Assembly (NCBI GenBank): GCA_014155875.1
Contig: JACEFZ010014585.1
Coordinates: forward strand, 310,001 to 374,000
DNA length: 64,000 nucleotides
From: Cepaea nemoralis
Lineage: Eukaryota > Mollusca > Gastropoda > Stylommatophora > Helicidae
Direction: 5' to 3'
The first letter of the stretch is position 1; every line of letters begins with the position of its first letter. The notes beneath the pieces are model-generated. The model was not told where the DNA came from and searched no databases. It saw only the letters and a program-made list of their open reading frames with translations. The translations under genes were made by a program, and so were the position numbers. Positions 10,847 to 23,225 of this stretch are shown one piece after another.

Positions 10847-12527
10847 ATGGCTAGTAGGAAAAGAAAAGTGGACGCCGAGTGAGGAGTAAAGTACTTCTTT
10901 GTGGAAACAAAGGACCAGAAAACCAGCTGCGTAATATGCAGCGAAAGTGTTGCCGTTTTGAAAGAGTACAATCTTCAGCGTCACTACGAAACAAAACATC
11001 CATCAACATATTAAAAGTTTTCTGGAAAATTACGCTCTGGGAAATATGAGACCATTAAACGTGGTTTTGAAACGCAAAGAAATCTCTTCACGAGAAAATT
11101 TGCTGAAAATGAATCTGTCACTCGTACAAGTTACAAAACAGTGCATAAGATGGCAGAACGAGGAAAACCGTTTACTGATGGCAACGTCATTAAAGAGTGT
11201 GTGTGATCGAAGCAGCAAATGACTTGTGTCCTGAGGTAGCCGATTTGTTTGGAACTATCAGCCTTTCGGCAAGTTCAATTGTACGGAGAACAGAAGAACT
11301 TGGAGAGAACATAGTGCTACAGATACGCGAGAAAGCTAGGAACTTGTTGTAGTATTCTCTGGCGCTGGATGAGTCTATTGATCTCTCGAGTAACGTCACA
11401 ACTTCTCGTGTTCATTTGTGGTGTCAATTTGGACTTTCAGATAACGGAAGAGTTGGCGTCCGTTTGCAGCATGCATGGAACAACAACTGGGAAAGTCATT
11501 TTCGTGGAAGTGCAAGCAATTGTCCAAGATTATAACCTTCGGTGGAATCAGCTTCGAGGTGTTACAGTTGATGAGGGGGAAAAAACATGACTGGAGTGAG
11601 GAAGGGTCTGTTGGGGCAGATCAGGACTCATTTGGAAGATTTGCAAATTCCGGGCGCTCTGTTCATACACTGCATCGTACATCAGCAAGTATTCTGTGGG
11701 AAAGATTTAGATATTTCTTGTGTACTGAAACCAGTAGTTTCTGCTGTGAACTTCATTCGGGAACATGCACTCATTCACCGTCAGTTCTAGGCTTTTCCTG
11801 AAGAAATTGATTCTGAATTCTGTGATTTGCCTTATCACATATCAGTCAGGTGGCTCAGCTACGGTAAAGTCCTGCTTCGTTTTTACAAGCTCCGAAACGT
11901 AATAGATGTTTTCCTCACTGAAAAAGATAAAGCTGATTCACAGCTGTCAGATCCTACCTGGCTGTCAAAGTTGTCAATTTTGGTCGATATGAATGAACTG
12001 AACTTGAAACTTCAGGGAAAGTATTACCTCGTCTGTGATCTCTACAGAACCATCAAAGGATTTCGAAGAAAGCTGTCATTGTTGGAAGCATAATTGGAAG
12101 GAGAAAACCTTTCTCATTTTCACTGTTTCAAAGAGTTTGGAGAGATTTTCAGATCTTGACAGATTTGAGAGTGACATCCTTCTGTTCCAGAATCCGTTTG
12201 ATTGTAACCTTAATGGTGTGCCAGTTGAATTACAGTTGGAGCTCATTGAGAAGGAAGTACCGCTGCTTACCTGATGTTGAGTTTCCGAAACTTAAGAAAT
12301 TTGCCGCTGGTATGACATCATTGTTTGGAACAACATATGTCTGTGAGCTAACATTTTCAAAAAGGAAGTCTGTGAAGTCACCACATCGAATGAGATTGAC
12401 TGATGAACATTTGAAAGCAATTCTCTTGATTGGATGCAGCAATTCCAAACCAAACATTGATGGTATTTTGAAAGCCACACGTCAGTTTCACAAAACTCAC
12501 TATCCTCTTTTGCTGCTTAGTTTGTGA
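10847..12527 (+). pseudogene. hAT transposase relic (GTF2IRD2/ZBED-like), copy 1
   Basis: The frame opens MASRKRKVDAE and hits TGA at codon 12. Continuing past it, a BED-type zinc finger is visible (CVIC ... HYETKH). A catalytic-core region follows, with SLALDES, FIHCIVHQQ and VRWLSYGKVL. The C-terminal dimerisation segment reads TYVCELTFSKRKS ... RLTDEHLKAILLI, in a shifted frame. hAT transposases cut and paste the element using an RNase H-like fold. Several stops and frameshifts make it dead. The early TGA, a TAA after the zinc finger and a TAG near 11350 are shared with copy 2, so inactivation came before the copies separated. Confidence 0.85.
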
Positions 12528-12734
12528 GATTCGGATATGTGCACAATATGTCTGATGTAACTATCTTTTTGCTAACGTCGCCTTCTTCGCTAAATTTGTT
12601 TAGTAAATAAATATAAATATGTTGGTTGTCTTTGTTTGTTTGTTTGTTTGTTTGTTTGTTTATGTGCATTGCACGCCCTTTCCATGATTAACTTAGTTTT
12701 TCGTCTTTTTTCCCAGAGCTTTCGTTCTAGCTTG

Positions 12735-13000
12735 AAATTATTGTTAAAGTTAGTTGTATATCCTTTACAGGACGTTTACAGTCAACACCAGCATTGTTTG
12801 CTGTTGTTGATGTCTTGGCAAGTTTACGTTCAGTAGTTTACCATTGCTTTTCGAACGACCGGCACCCATAACATAGCGTAAAAACCAGCGCAACGTTGTC
12901 TGCTGCCAAATCGCTCGCAGCTGTATTTCGAACGTGGGTATACGGGATTACGAACCGCGTCCGTAAGATCTTCGCCACGGAGACCGGCGCAAGTATTGTA
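12735..13000 (-). mobile_element. SINE family A inside hAT copy 1
   Basis: This is the best-preserved SINE A copy, reading on the minus strand from 13000. It starts CGCCGGTCTCCGTGGCGAAG, has the B-box-like ACGTTCGAAATAC, then the GGTGCCGGTCGTTCGAAAAG body and an end at ATATACAACTAAC. The same insertion is at the same place in hAT copy 2 (19392-19657), so it predates the split of the two hAT copies. Confidence 0.8.
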
Positions 13001-13106
13001 CAGAATGAGTATCCGGCCCGCGCTCGTCATTTTGTCAGTTATCCGGCCCGCGCTCGTCATTTTGTCAGTTATCCGGCCCGCCGTGAAAAAAGTTTGGTGA
13101 CCCCTG

Positions 13107-13990
13107 CCCTAGTCCATACTTGCCCACTATGCATCCGTCCTGTTGATTTCCAACTTTGGCATTCAAGTCACCCATTATGATAGTTACTTCAGAATTCTTG
13201 CATTTCTTGAAGGCTTTCTCTAAATCACTATAAAATTCATCGATGCTGTCATCACTACTGTCTGCTGTTGGTGCATAAACTTGTATGACGTTGACATCAA
13301 AAGGTCTTCCACTCAACTTCACCAGTAACACTCTGTCTGATACAGTCCAATATCCTTTGATCGATTTTTCTCTCTCTGTATCCATTATAATTGCTACTCC
13401 TCGCTGTTGTTTCTCTCCATCAGAATAGATTATTCTATTCCTCAGATGTCATAATGCCCTTTCCTGTCCATCTGGTCTCACGTACACCTAACAGGTTAAT
13501 ATTTAATCTTCTCATTTCATTCTTAATGTTATCAAATTTCCCATCCCCACTCATAGTTCTTACATTCCAAGTTCCTACTTTCAATGTTGATATTCTTTTG
13601 CACTCAGTCTCCTGATGACGGTCTGGAGTCACCTGGTGCACATGACTACCCCTACCGGGCGAGGCTGCTCCTATGGAGCACCCATTTACGCCGTTTCTCT
13701 GATTATCGATAAGACTTCAGTACATGATATTCTTGGCATCTGTAAAGAAGGTAGTTTGCCATTGCTTTCCTTCCTAGCAGTGACCATACTGGTCGATGAC
13801 CGTAGCCAATGTCTCCCAAAAAAGAGATCATCTGCCTTCCGTCGTGAAGCTGTGGAGACCATAACCTACAACTATCTGTCGGCTGCTCTTCAACTTCATC
13901 CACCACCTGCACCCATGGCTTCACGTAACCCTGATCGGGATGCTAAACGGGTACTCCACCTTGCCCAAGAGTGTCCCATAGGCTAGCGGA
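13107..13990 (-). pseudogene. RTE-like LINE: 5' leader and endonuclease, split by hAT copy 1
   Basis: Reading down from 13990, the leader contains KPWVQVVDEVEEQPTDS. Then comes an AP-endonuclease domain: LKVGTWNVRTM (13570-13595), LLGVRETRWTGKG, a frame break near 13435, RGVAIIMD, VIQVYAPT and IIMGDLNAKVG (near 13160-13190). These are the signature motifs of the LINE endonuclease that nicks target DNA to prime reverse transcription. The domain stops at KYGLG where hAT copy 1 begins. One stop after MTSEE and missing downstream parts make it a pseudogene. Confidence 0.85.
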
Positions 13991-14007
13991 GGGAAGGAGG
14001 CACCCAT

Positions 14008-14619
<612 letters not shown>

Positions 14620-15330
14620 AGTAACCTCCCTTGTAACAATATTAGATGTTTATGTCCCCCTACCAAGCGCAGACTGCTACTGCAACCATAGATTAATCTT
14701 AGGCAATTTACATATAAACTTAAAGAAAGTCAAATATACAAATAGAAACGCAAAATTTGATCTACAGGCACTGAAGAGTGAGGAGATAAAAGTAAATTCA
14801 ACGTAGAGGTAAAGAACAGATTCGATGCATTGTCCGATATGGCAATGCAATATTATTTCAAGACGTCAGTGACCAATTGAAAATATAAAAGAAATCAGTC
14901 AAGAAGCTGCACTAACAACAATAATAATCCCAAAAATAAAGATAATAGGGCGCAAGAAATGGATGATGGAAGACATCTTAAAACTCATGGAAATAAGAAG
15001 AAATAACAAAAATAACAAGGAAATATACGAAGAGATTCACAGGAAAATTAGGAAGCTACTGCTATGCAAAGAGGCAAAAGAAACATGGCTTGAGGAAAAT
15101 TGCAAGGAAATTGAAAACCAACACAACACCCAGAATACCAAATTAATGCACACAAGAATTAATGACATCACTAACAAAAGAACAGACACATCAACAGGTT
15201 GCCTAAAAACCAAAGATGGCAAAATCATAATAGAAAAAGATCAGATTTTACATGCGTGGTCAGATTATGTGAAAGACCTTTATGATGATACAAGACAAGA
15301 ACAATATGATCATCAGAATAATAATGAAGG
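14620..15330 (+). pseudogene. RTE-like LINE linker between endonuclease and RT (copy B)
   Basis: This is the duplicate of 8730-9440 and is better preserved, open for 134 codons from 14963. It runs through WMMEDILKLMEIRRNN, KEAKETWLEENC, TGCLKTKDGKIIIEKD and WSDYVKDLYDD. This is the conserved stretch just before the reverse transcriptase in RTE-like LINEs. It runs into a SINE at about 15330, so no RT domain follows. Confidence 0.75.
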
Positions 15331-15384
15331 ACCATCAATTTTGTTTGTCGGGGTGTTTTTCTTTTAGATATCTAGCAATTCCGC

Positions 15385-15612
15385 GGAGCCGTCTCCCTGG
15401 CGAAGGTGTTAACGATTTTCTCCGTAATCCCGTATATCCACGTGTGGGGAAACAGCTGCGCGAGATTCGGTAGGGAATCGGGTCGCGTTGGTTACTTACA
15501 GGGGTATCTGAGATTGTCGCTCAGTAAGCAATGCAAAATACTGTGCGTAATCTTGCAAAGACATCAACAACAGCGGTAAAATGCTGTTGTTGACAGCGAT
15601 GTAAATAGGATA
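15385..15612 (+). mobile_element. SINE family A (block B copy)
   Basis: Near-identical duplicate of 9468-9715, with one base missing near the start (GCCGTCTCC against GCCGGTCTCC). It was carried along by the block duplication and did not insert independently. Confidence 0.7.
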
Positions 15613-15661
15613 TGCGAAAAAAAAATAAAATTCCGCAGAATGCTTGAACATAAGTGTAGTG

Positions 15662-15738
15662 ATCAATCAAGGCATTACTATCATGTTATTATGATATTTG
15701 AAATATTCTCTAAGCAAACGTAATTGCACCAGCATTTA

Positions 15739-15831
<93 letters not shown>

Positions 15832-16012
15832 GGAGGAAGAGTGGGGGGGGGGGGAACTATTTGTAATATTTGTCAACATAAGCCCCATAAGCTTGCACGG
15901 CCTTTCGCCAGTGCGAAAATAAGTGCATGCAGGCCTTGATTGTGCCAGACCAGGTTTTGTCCTACTCACTTCGCCTATTAATCGTCATCTCTCTCATTCC
16001 TATCACCTAGAC
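15662..16012. repeat. GA tract and flank (block B)
   Basis: Duplicate of 9762-10121, with the GA tract at 15741-15828. It leads directly into hAT copy 2 with the same left flank (CACCTAGAC) as copy 1, showing that the duplication includes the left hAT junction. Confidence 0.85.
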
Positions 16013-16255
16013 CAGGGGTCACCAAACTACGGCCCGCGGGCCGGATCCGGCCCGCGACGTCATTTCATCCGGCCCGCCGTCGGTACTCGAACTTGCTTGA
16101 TATAACTATGAAACACGAGACGTTGTGATACAATTTAAATGTAAATATTATGTTTAGAATAATAGGAGATCTTCACACGTGCGGAGACCTCCTGGCTGCA
16201 CTAGGTTGTTTATTTAGGTGGCCCTATTTATAAATTTTGCGAACCTTATTATGAG

Positions 16256-17036
16256 ATATATTCTATTACCAAATGAAGCCGCCTGCCGCGACTCTACAAG
16301 AGTATGGAGTAGCATATCCCTTGATACCCTGGTAACAAATGTATAGGATGCTGGGATGTTGTGTTGGCGTGCCTATAACAGCCCAGTAAAGCCATGTTCC
16401 CGCCTCTTTGACCTTGGGAACAAGTTAGGCCGAAGAGATGCTGATGTCTAATTTTCAGCAGAGGGTTTGAACTTAAACCCCTGAGCCACTACCAAGTAGA
16501 TGGGCGAACATGCCCCAGGCACGGCCGAGCGTAGCCACTGTTTTTCCAGACCGCAGTTGAGAGGGTAGACAGGCCCTGTGAAGATCCAAAAGATCCAAGA
16601 GGATCTTGATTGTGGATTGACGATTATCTGCTGTGGGGTGAGTTTTGAACGAACCTTCATAGTTTAAATAGGAATATAGGAATATAATAGCTATGTCTGT
16701 GCCTGAGAACAATAATGGAGGGATATATGCCTGGGAAGAGAGGAAGAGGAAGCCAAAGAGAAGATGGGTGCAGGATGTGGCGGATGATCTCCAGATGGAT
16801 GTATCTGAAGCGGGAAATCTTGCTTATGATCGAGAGGTTTTCCGGAAGGTTGTTATGGGAGCGAGGTTCTGCAAAGGACATGCTACTGAATGAATGACCT
16901 TTGTTCCATCTTGTTGTCTGATAATTGCTGGTGTTGTGTATCAGACTACAGTTACAGTGTTGGATGATTATCCATGCTGTGATGGAAGATCACTGGTACT
17001 GTGTTGGATGACTGCCCAAGCTTTGATGGAATATCA
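16256..17036. other. Extra segment in hAT copy 2, with SINE-like and RTE pieces
   Basis: Copy 1 passes from TATGAGATTATTA to ATATCAATGG at about 10365, where copy 2 has this extra stretch. It holds a minus-strand tRNA-like piece (B-box-like AAGTTCAAACCC, near 16460-16480), an RTE-like 3' end (16715-16893) and a GA-to-TC transition zone. The end (16920-17036) has two diverged copies of a GGTACTGTG...GGATGA unit that continues into shared hAT sequence, so part of it may be original hAT DNA lost from copy 1. Confidence 0.6.
16715..16893 (+). pseudogene. RTE-like LINE 3' terminus in hAT copy 2
   Basis: The plus-strand reading KRRWVQDVADDLQMDV ... REVFRKVVMGARFCKGHATE is the terminal segment of the same RTE-like family as 25344-26376, ending in a TGAATGA tail. 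Only the last 60 residues are present, so this is a heavily 5'-truncated insertion. Confidence 0.8.
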
Positions 17037-17505
17037 ATGGTACTGTGAAGGATGATCATGTGTATGTTTATTCATGGGGATGCCTATTGTGTCATTGCAT
17101 CTAATCATGAATTTTATATATTAGGGCATTGGCATTATTAATCAGATGTTGTTGTATCTTTATAATTACATTATTCTGATTCCCTGTACACTGACCTGAA
17201 TTTCTTCTGACATCTCTAAATCGTTGTTTTTTCTTGTTAGCCGTAGAGATAGAATGAGATTCTCTTTGTCTTCTTATTCCTCTCTTCTTCTACGGCCCAT
17301 GAACAGTCGGCGTTGTGCTGTTATCTCTGTCATCTCTGTGCGGTTACACAAAGGTACCTATAAACTGTATATGTACCTTTGATGAGCTGTAGCTTCACCA
17401 GTGACCCCTAGTCCTCTGCTTTTCTTGTGTTTCAATAGGATTTTAATTATGTTTCTAATGTAATGTCTTTTTCATTTTCAGATCCCGTGTACTTCACCCT
17501 TAATT

Positions 17506-19184
17506 ATGGCTAGTAGGAAAAGAAAAGTGGACGCCGAGTGAGGAGTAAAGTACTTCTTTGTGGAAACAAAGGACCAGAAAACCAGCTGCGTAATATGCAG
17601 CGAAAGTGTTGCCGTTTTGAAAGAGTACAATCTTCAGCGTCACTACGAAACAAAACATCCATCAACATATTAAAAGTTTTCTGGAAAATTACGCTCTGGG
17701 AAATATGAGACCATTAAACGTGGTTTTGAAACGCAAAGAAATCTCTTCACGAGAAAATTTGCTGAAAATGAATCTGTCACTCGTACAAGTTACAAAACAG
17801 TGCATAAGATGGCAGAACGAGGAAAACCGTTTACTGATGGCAACGTCATTAAAGAGTGTGTGTGATCGAAGCAGCAAATGACTTGTGTCCTGAGAAAGCC
17901 GATTTGTTTGGAACTATCAGCCTTTCGGCAAGTTCAGTTGTGCGGAGAACAGAAGAACTTGGAGAGAACATAGTGCTACAGATACGCGAGAAAGCTAGGA
18001 ACTTGTTGTAGTATTCTCTGGCGCTGGATGAGTCTATTGATCTCTCGAGTACGTCACAACTTCTCGTGTTCATTTGTGGTGTCAATTTGGACTTTCAGAT
18101 AACGGAAGAGTTGGCGTCCGTTTGCAGCATGCATGGAACAACAACTGGGAAAGTCATTTTCGTGGAAGTGCAAACAATTTTCCAAGACTATAACCTTCGG
18201 TGGAATCAGCTTCGAGGTGTTACAGTTGATGAGGGAAAAAAACATGACTGGAGTGAGGAAGGGTCTGTTGGGGCAGATCAGGACTCATTTGGAAGATTTG
18301 CAAATTCCGGGCGCTCTGTTCATACACTGCATCGTACATCAGCAAGTACTCTGTGGGAAAGATTTAGATATTTCTTGTGTACTGAAACCAGTAGTTTCTG
18401 CTGTGAACTTCATTCGGGAACATGCACTCATTCACCGTCAGTTCTAGGCTTTTCTTGAAGAAATTGATTCTGAATTCTGTGACTTGCCTTATCACATATC
18501 AGTCAGGTGGCTCAGCTGCGGTAAAGTCCTGCTTCGTTTTTACAAGCTCCGAAACGTAATAGATGTTTTCCTCACTGAAAAAGATAAAGCTGATTCACAG
18601 CTGTCAGATCCTACCTGGCTGTCAAAGTTGTCAATTTTGGTCGATATGAATGAACTGAACTTGAAACTTCAGGGAAAGTATTACCTCGTCTGTGATCTCT
18701 ACAGAACCATCAAAGGATTTCGAAGAAAGCTGTCATTGTTGGAAGCACAACTGGAAGGAGAAAACCTTTCTCATTTTCACTGTTTCAAAGAGTTTGGAGA
18801 GATTTTCAGATCTTGACAGATTTGAGAGTGACATCCTTCTGTTCCAGAATCCGTTTGATTGTAACCTTAATGGTGTGCCAGTTGAATTACAGTTGGAGCT
18901 CATTGAGAAGGAAGTACCGCTGCTTACCTGATGTTGAGTTTCCGAAACTTAAGAAATTTGCCGCTGGTATGACATCATTGTTTGTAACAACATATGTCTG
19001 CGAGCTAACATTTTTAAAAAGGAAGTCTGTGAAGGCACCACATCGAATGAGATTGACTGATGAACATTTGAAAGCAATTCTCTTGATTGGATGCAGCAAT
19101 TCCAAACCAAACATTGATGGTATTTTGAAAGCCACACGTCAGTTTCACAAAACTCACTATCCTCTTTTGCTGCTTAGTTTGTGA
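17506..19184 (+). pseudogene. hAT transposase relic, copy 2
   Basis: It has the same architecture as copy 1: MASRKRKVDAE then TGA, a BED-type finger (CVIC ... HYETKH), the core region and the C-terminal RLTDEHLKAILLIG dimerisation segment. It differs from copy 1 by scattered substitutions and small indels; for example, the TAA near 12092 in copy 1 is CAA here. The shared early stops show that neither copy made transposase after the duplication. A 5' CTTTTTCATTTTCAG tract just before the first exon-like part could be a remnant splice acceptor. Confidence 0.85.
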
Positions 19185-19391
19185 GATTCGGATATGTGCA
19201 CAATATGTCTGATGTAACTATCTTTTTGCTAACGTCGCCTTCTTTGATAACTTTGTTTAGTAAATAAATATAAATATGTTGGTTGTCTTTGTTTGTTTGT
19301 TTGTTTGTTTGTTTGTTTGTGTGCATTGCACGCCCTTTCCATGATTAACTTAGTTTTTCGTCTTTTTTCCCAGAGCTTTCGTTCTAGCTTG

Positions 19392-19657
19392 AAATTATTG
19401 TTAAAGTTAGTTGTATATCCTTTACAGGACGTTTACAGTCAACACCAGCATTGTTTGCTGTTGTTGATGTCTTGGCAAGTTTACGTTCAGTAGTTTACCA
19501 TTGCTTTTCGAACGACCGGCACCCATAACATAGCGTAAAAACCAGCGCAACGTTGTCTGCTGCCAAATCGCTCGCAGCTGTATTTCGAACGTGGGTATAC
19601 GGGATTACGAACCGCGTCCGTAAGATCTTCGCCACGGAGACCGGCGCAAGTATTGTA
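19392..19657 (-). mobile_element. SINE family A inside hAT copy 2
   Basis: Orthologous to the SINE at 12735-13000, at the same hAT position and orientation. It shows that the SINE entered the hAT before the copies diverged. Confidence 0.8.
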
Positions 19658-19763
19658 CAGAATGAGTATCCGGCCCGCGCTCGTCATTTTGTCAGTTATC
19701 AGGCCCGCGCTCGTTATTTTGTCAGTTATCCGGCCCGCCGTGAAAAAAGTGTGGTGACCCCTG

Positions 19764-19887
19764 TTGTAGATTATGAGCTATGCTTACCAACCGCCATTCT
19801 CGAGAAATAAAACCAGCTCCCGCAGTCAACAATAAACCCTCAGTATTCATGCTCTGTCTTGCGAATCAGCGACTTCCTTCGAGCGAT
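19764..19887. other. Short spacer, nothing recognised
   Basis: About 120 bp between the end of hAT copy 2 and the tail of the next LINE. No feature seen. Confidence 0.5.
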
Positions 19888-20472
19888 GTTAGTTAGTTAG
19901 TTAGTTAGTCGACAGATCATCCTCGTTGCACATCGGACCATTCAGTCCATAAGTGCTCGGATCCCCTCCTCAGCAAATCCCGCAGCGTGTAGCGGCTAAC
20001 GACGCTAGTTCTGTGTTGGTTTATCAATCGTCTTTGGCTTCCTGCGTAGTGTTCTTGTTTGGCCACCCCTCTTTTAATTTGCTGCTCTCGCAGTCTGGCC
20101 ATTGTTGTAGATTCACAGTCATCACTTGGTTCTTGCAAAAGTCTCACTTCTCGTAGAGCATTCAGAATGTCAGCCTGGTCCATGGCGCGTCCGCCCTCCA
20201 CAGTAGCCTCACCTGCGAGCTTGTCAGCCCGTTCATTTCCTTGTACTCCCGCATGACCTGGCACGAAGATGAAACTAATCTTTGCCAGCCGAGACCGCTT
20301 CAGAGGCAGCAACCATTCTCTTCGGATCGACCCCTCCTCTATCCTCTTGATCATGTTCATTGAGTCGCTAAGGAAACAAGCCCTAGTGAATGTCTGTGTC
20401 TCGAGCCACTGTCATTTGTCAGATGAAAGATAAATCTCCACCGGACGGACAGTGATGCCTTCGTATGTCAGT
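19888..20472 (-). pseudogene. RNase H-type LINE, 3' end; host of element 1
   Basis: The minus-strand reading gives YEGITVRPVEIYLSSDK, a TGA, then RACFLSDSMNMIKRI (RNase H catalytic Asp in SDS) and VPGHAGVQGNERADKLA. A C-terminal stretch follows and stops at 19917. Directly after the stop comes a CTAA tetranucleotide tail (19888-19910), a simple-repeat 3' end as in I/R1-type LINEs. The RNase H domain is cut at 20472 by foldback element 1. A GSSS remnant that may be the start of the domain (TDGS region) lies on the other side near 37820-37830. Confidence 0.8.
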
Positions 20473-20478
20473 CACGAG
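20473..20478. other. Left target-site duplication of element 1 (CACGAG)
   Basis: CACGAG here is repeated at 37795-37800. A preceding T shared with the last base of the element makes 7 bp possible, but only the 6-bp reading leaves symmetrical AG...CT ends. Confidence 0.85.
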
Positions 20479-20804
20479 AGTAGTAGGAGACACGCAAACT
20501 ACTTAGTAAATATGGATCCGGATCCAGCTGATGACGTTATTTTTAACTATACGAAAGGTGTACCTCCATATTGATGACATCAAAAACCGGATCAATTTCG
20601 GACCACATATTTTCAAAAATTGGCGGGTATTTTCTTGAGTCTGGGTGACCACTTCCGGTTGTCGTGATGACTACTTCCGGTCCAGGGGCGCGCGGGCGGG
20701 CGCGACAAGGTACATCCACCGGCCGCCTCGGCTTCCCCCGACCGCTTTCGAGCCCATTCAAAGACAGTGATGCATGTGGAATACTTATATAGATAAGTAG
20801 ACCA

Positions 20805-20870
20805 AATAGTTACCGGGCACCTGGGTTCGAGTCCCAGTGTGTGTATGCGTGTGTGTGTGTGTGTGTGGTA
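20805..20870 (+). repeat. B-box-like motif and (GT)n in left arm of element 1
   Basis: GGGTTCGAGTCCCAG (near 20824) has the form of a tRNA T-loop/B box and is followed by a GT microsatellite (20836-20867). The mirror copy in the right arm has CTGGGACTCGAACTCAG after a CA tract (37384-37445). No full tRNA fold is present. Confidence 0.7.
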
Positions 20871-21439
20871 GGCCGATGTGAGGGCGCAAGGGAATAGTCC
20901 CCTACCCCGGATATTATCCATTGCCCAACGCACTGGAGGGCCACCAACCCGCTTTCCTACTGACAGGAAAATTGAGAATGGCGAGCCACGAAGTCCCGAT
21001 CGTAGTACATACTACAATTTGATCTGACCCAAAAGATATCTTGGGCATAGTCAGCGTTAGGAAAAAAGTCTGAAGCCAGATTACGGCTAATAATTCCATA
21101 TATGGGTATAATGCTACAATTAATAAACACGTAATACCATATAGATAGTGATTAATTCTAGAGACCATACCACTAGAGACCAGTCTCAATACTACACATT
21201 CAATTAACTTAACATAATCAGTGAAATCTCCAAATTAATCATTAAAATAATACTTTTAGAAAGAACTCCAGTTATTTCCCATGCGTATTTTGGAAATATT
21301 TGTGTCCCCTTGATACTGACAAAACATGTGGCGTGGCATCTGCGCTTACTGTAATATCACAGTAACCGATTAACGTATGATAGTGAACTTTTGAATATAG
21401 TGGTCTTAAATTGCGCTGAATCGCATGAGCACATTACAA

Positions 21440-22135
21440 AATGTATTTTAAAAAAATAATCTGAGGCACTTTGCTTGGGTGACAATGAAGTAATCTCATG
21501 AAACAGCTGCGTAAATGGTAACATAGCACTACAATTTATGTCAAAAATTTTACATCTCGAAAGGCAAAACCTGTCGGTATGCATGGATGGTGACAAATAT
21601 GCTTTAGTTTGCAGTAATCTCACAAAAGCGGTAAAAACTGCATCAGCGAGGCAAGCGCGTGCGCGTAGAAAAATATGTAAATATCGGCTTTCACCTGAAA
21701 TATGTTTATAACTGCTTGGGTGCCAATGAAGTATTCACATGAAAGGTGCGTAAATATGACCAGAAAAATAAACAAATATTGACAAAAATTGTACATCTCG
21801 AAGGACAAAACCTGACGGTATGCGTGGCTGATGACAAATATGATTTCGTTTGCAGTAATCGCACAAAAGCGGTTAAAAAAAAACGGCATCAACGAGGCGT
21901 GCGCGTATGTAAATATCGGCGTTCACCTGAAATATGTTTATAACTACTTGGGCGCCAAGGAAGTATTCACATGAAAGGCGCGTAAATATGAACAGAAAAA
22001 TCAACAAATATTGTCAGAAATTATACATCTCGAAAGGCAAAACATGTCGGTATGAGTGGATGGTGACAAATATGCTTTAGTTTGTAGTAATATCTCAAAA
22101 AGCGGTAAAACTGCATCAGCTAGGCAAGCCATGGG
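21440..22135. repeat. 235-bp tandem repeats, left arm of element 1
   Basis: Three diverged units of 232-238 bp share GCGTAAAT (21509, 21748, 21980), ACATCTCGAA-GGCAAAACCTG, and TTTGCAGTAATC-CACAAAAGCGG. They are mirrored at 27725-28380 in the right arm. Confidence 0.9.
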
Positions 22136-23060
22136 CATGTCATGTGAATCAAGCTCCGGACATGTCTTTAGCTCTAAAAATTAGCGCACTATCACAGAAT
22201 ACCACTCAGACATTAACAAGGTACCTTAGGTTAATCCTAGATGCAATACAAACCTGCGACGATAAATCTAAAGCATGCGAGGCAAGCCCCGGGCATCTCA
22301 TGCGAATCAAGCTCCGGACATGTCTCTAGCTCTACAAATTAGTGTACTATCGCAGAATACCACTCAAACATTAACAAGGTACTTTAGGTCAATCCCAGGC
22401 GCAATACAAACCTGTGACGATAAATAAAAAATATGCGAGGCAAGCCCCGACCACGTCATATGAATCAAGCTCCGGACATGTCTTTAGCTCTAAACATTAG
22501 CGCACTATCACAGAATACCACTCAAACATTAACAAGGTACCTTAGGACATTACAAACCGCAATACAAACCTGTAACGATAAATCAAAAGCATGCGAGGCA
22601 AGCCCTGGGCATCTCATGCGAATCAAGCTCCGGACATGTCTTTAGCTCTAAAAATTAGTGTACTATCGCAGAATACCACTCAACATTAGCAAGGTACTTT
22701 AGGTCAATCCCAGACGCATTACAAGCATGTGACTTTAAATCGAAAATATGCGAAGCAAGCCCCGTGCATGTCATGCGAATCAAGCTCCGGACATTCTCTA
22801 GCTCTTAAAAGTAGCATATTATAGCAGAATACCACTCAGACATTAGCAAGGTACTTTAGGTCAATCCCAGACGCATTACAAACATGTGACGGAAAATCGA
22901 AATCGTGTGAAGCAAGCCCCGGGCATGTCATATTAATCAAGCTCCGGACATGTTTTTGGCTCTAAAAATTAGCGCACTATCACAGAATACCACTCAGACA
23001 TTAACAAGGTACGTTAGGTCATTGCCAGAAGCACTGAAAACCTGTGACGATTTTGTCCGA
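22136..23060. repeat. 158-bp tandem repeats, left arm of element 1
   Basis: About six units share GAATCAAGCTCCGGACATG (22146, 22304, 22462, 22620, 22777 and 22934 with a variant) and CAGAATACCACTCA. The period is 157-158 bp. The right arm has about five mirrored units (26935-27725), so copy number differs between the arms. Confidence 0.92.
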
Positions 23061-23225
23061 CTAAACCTTGCTCATAATCATAGAGGAGAGGTGTAATCAC
23101 GACACCAGTCGAGGAAGTCATATCTTTTACCTAACAGTTAGTGGCTCATACATCAACGAGTGTAAACCACATGATAACAGATGTATAAGTCTACACACGA
23201 ACACAAGAAAACTGGCGCAACTAGA

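Larger units (their letters stand above)
10122..13106 (+). mobile_element. hAT transposon, copy 1 (inactive)
   Basis: The terminal inverted repeats are CAGGGGTCACCAAACT at 10122 and its complement ending at 13106. The flanking 8-mers ACCTAGAC and CCCTAGTC match at 6 of 8 positions, consistent with an old hAT-type 8-bp duplication of the nTnTAGAn kind. Inside are a transposase relic and a minus-strand SINE. Near the right end are 2.5 copies of a 30-bp repeat (13007-13083; core CCGGCCCGCGCTCGTCATTT). The element split an RTE-like LINE: the LINE reads KYGLG on one side (near 13110-13125) and NRHERDD on the other (near 10095-10118), as in an uninterrupted endonuclease. Confidence 0.9.
16013..19763 (+). 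mobile_element. hAT transposon, copy 2 (inactive)
   Basis: The left end CAGGGGTCACCAAACT matches copy 1, and the right end is GTGTGGTGACCCCTG at 19763. Left flanking sequence is shared with copy 1, but the right flank (TTGTAGAT) is different, so the 8-mers do not match across the element. The block duplication therefore probably ends inside or at the right edge of this element. Copy 2 carries an extra segment of about 780 bp (16256-17036) absent from copy 1. Confidence 0.85.

Noticed and set aside
16005..19771. A valid 8-bp target duplication for hAT copy 2
   Set aside because: ACCTAGAC on the left and TTGTAGAT on the right share only the TAGA core. The left flank was inherited by block duplication.
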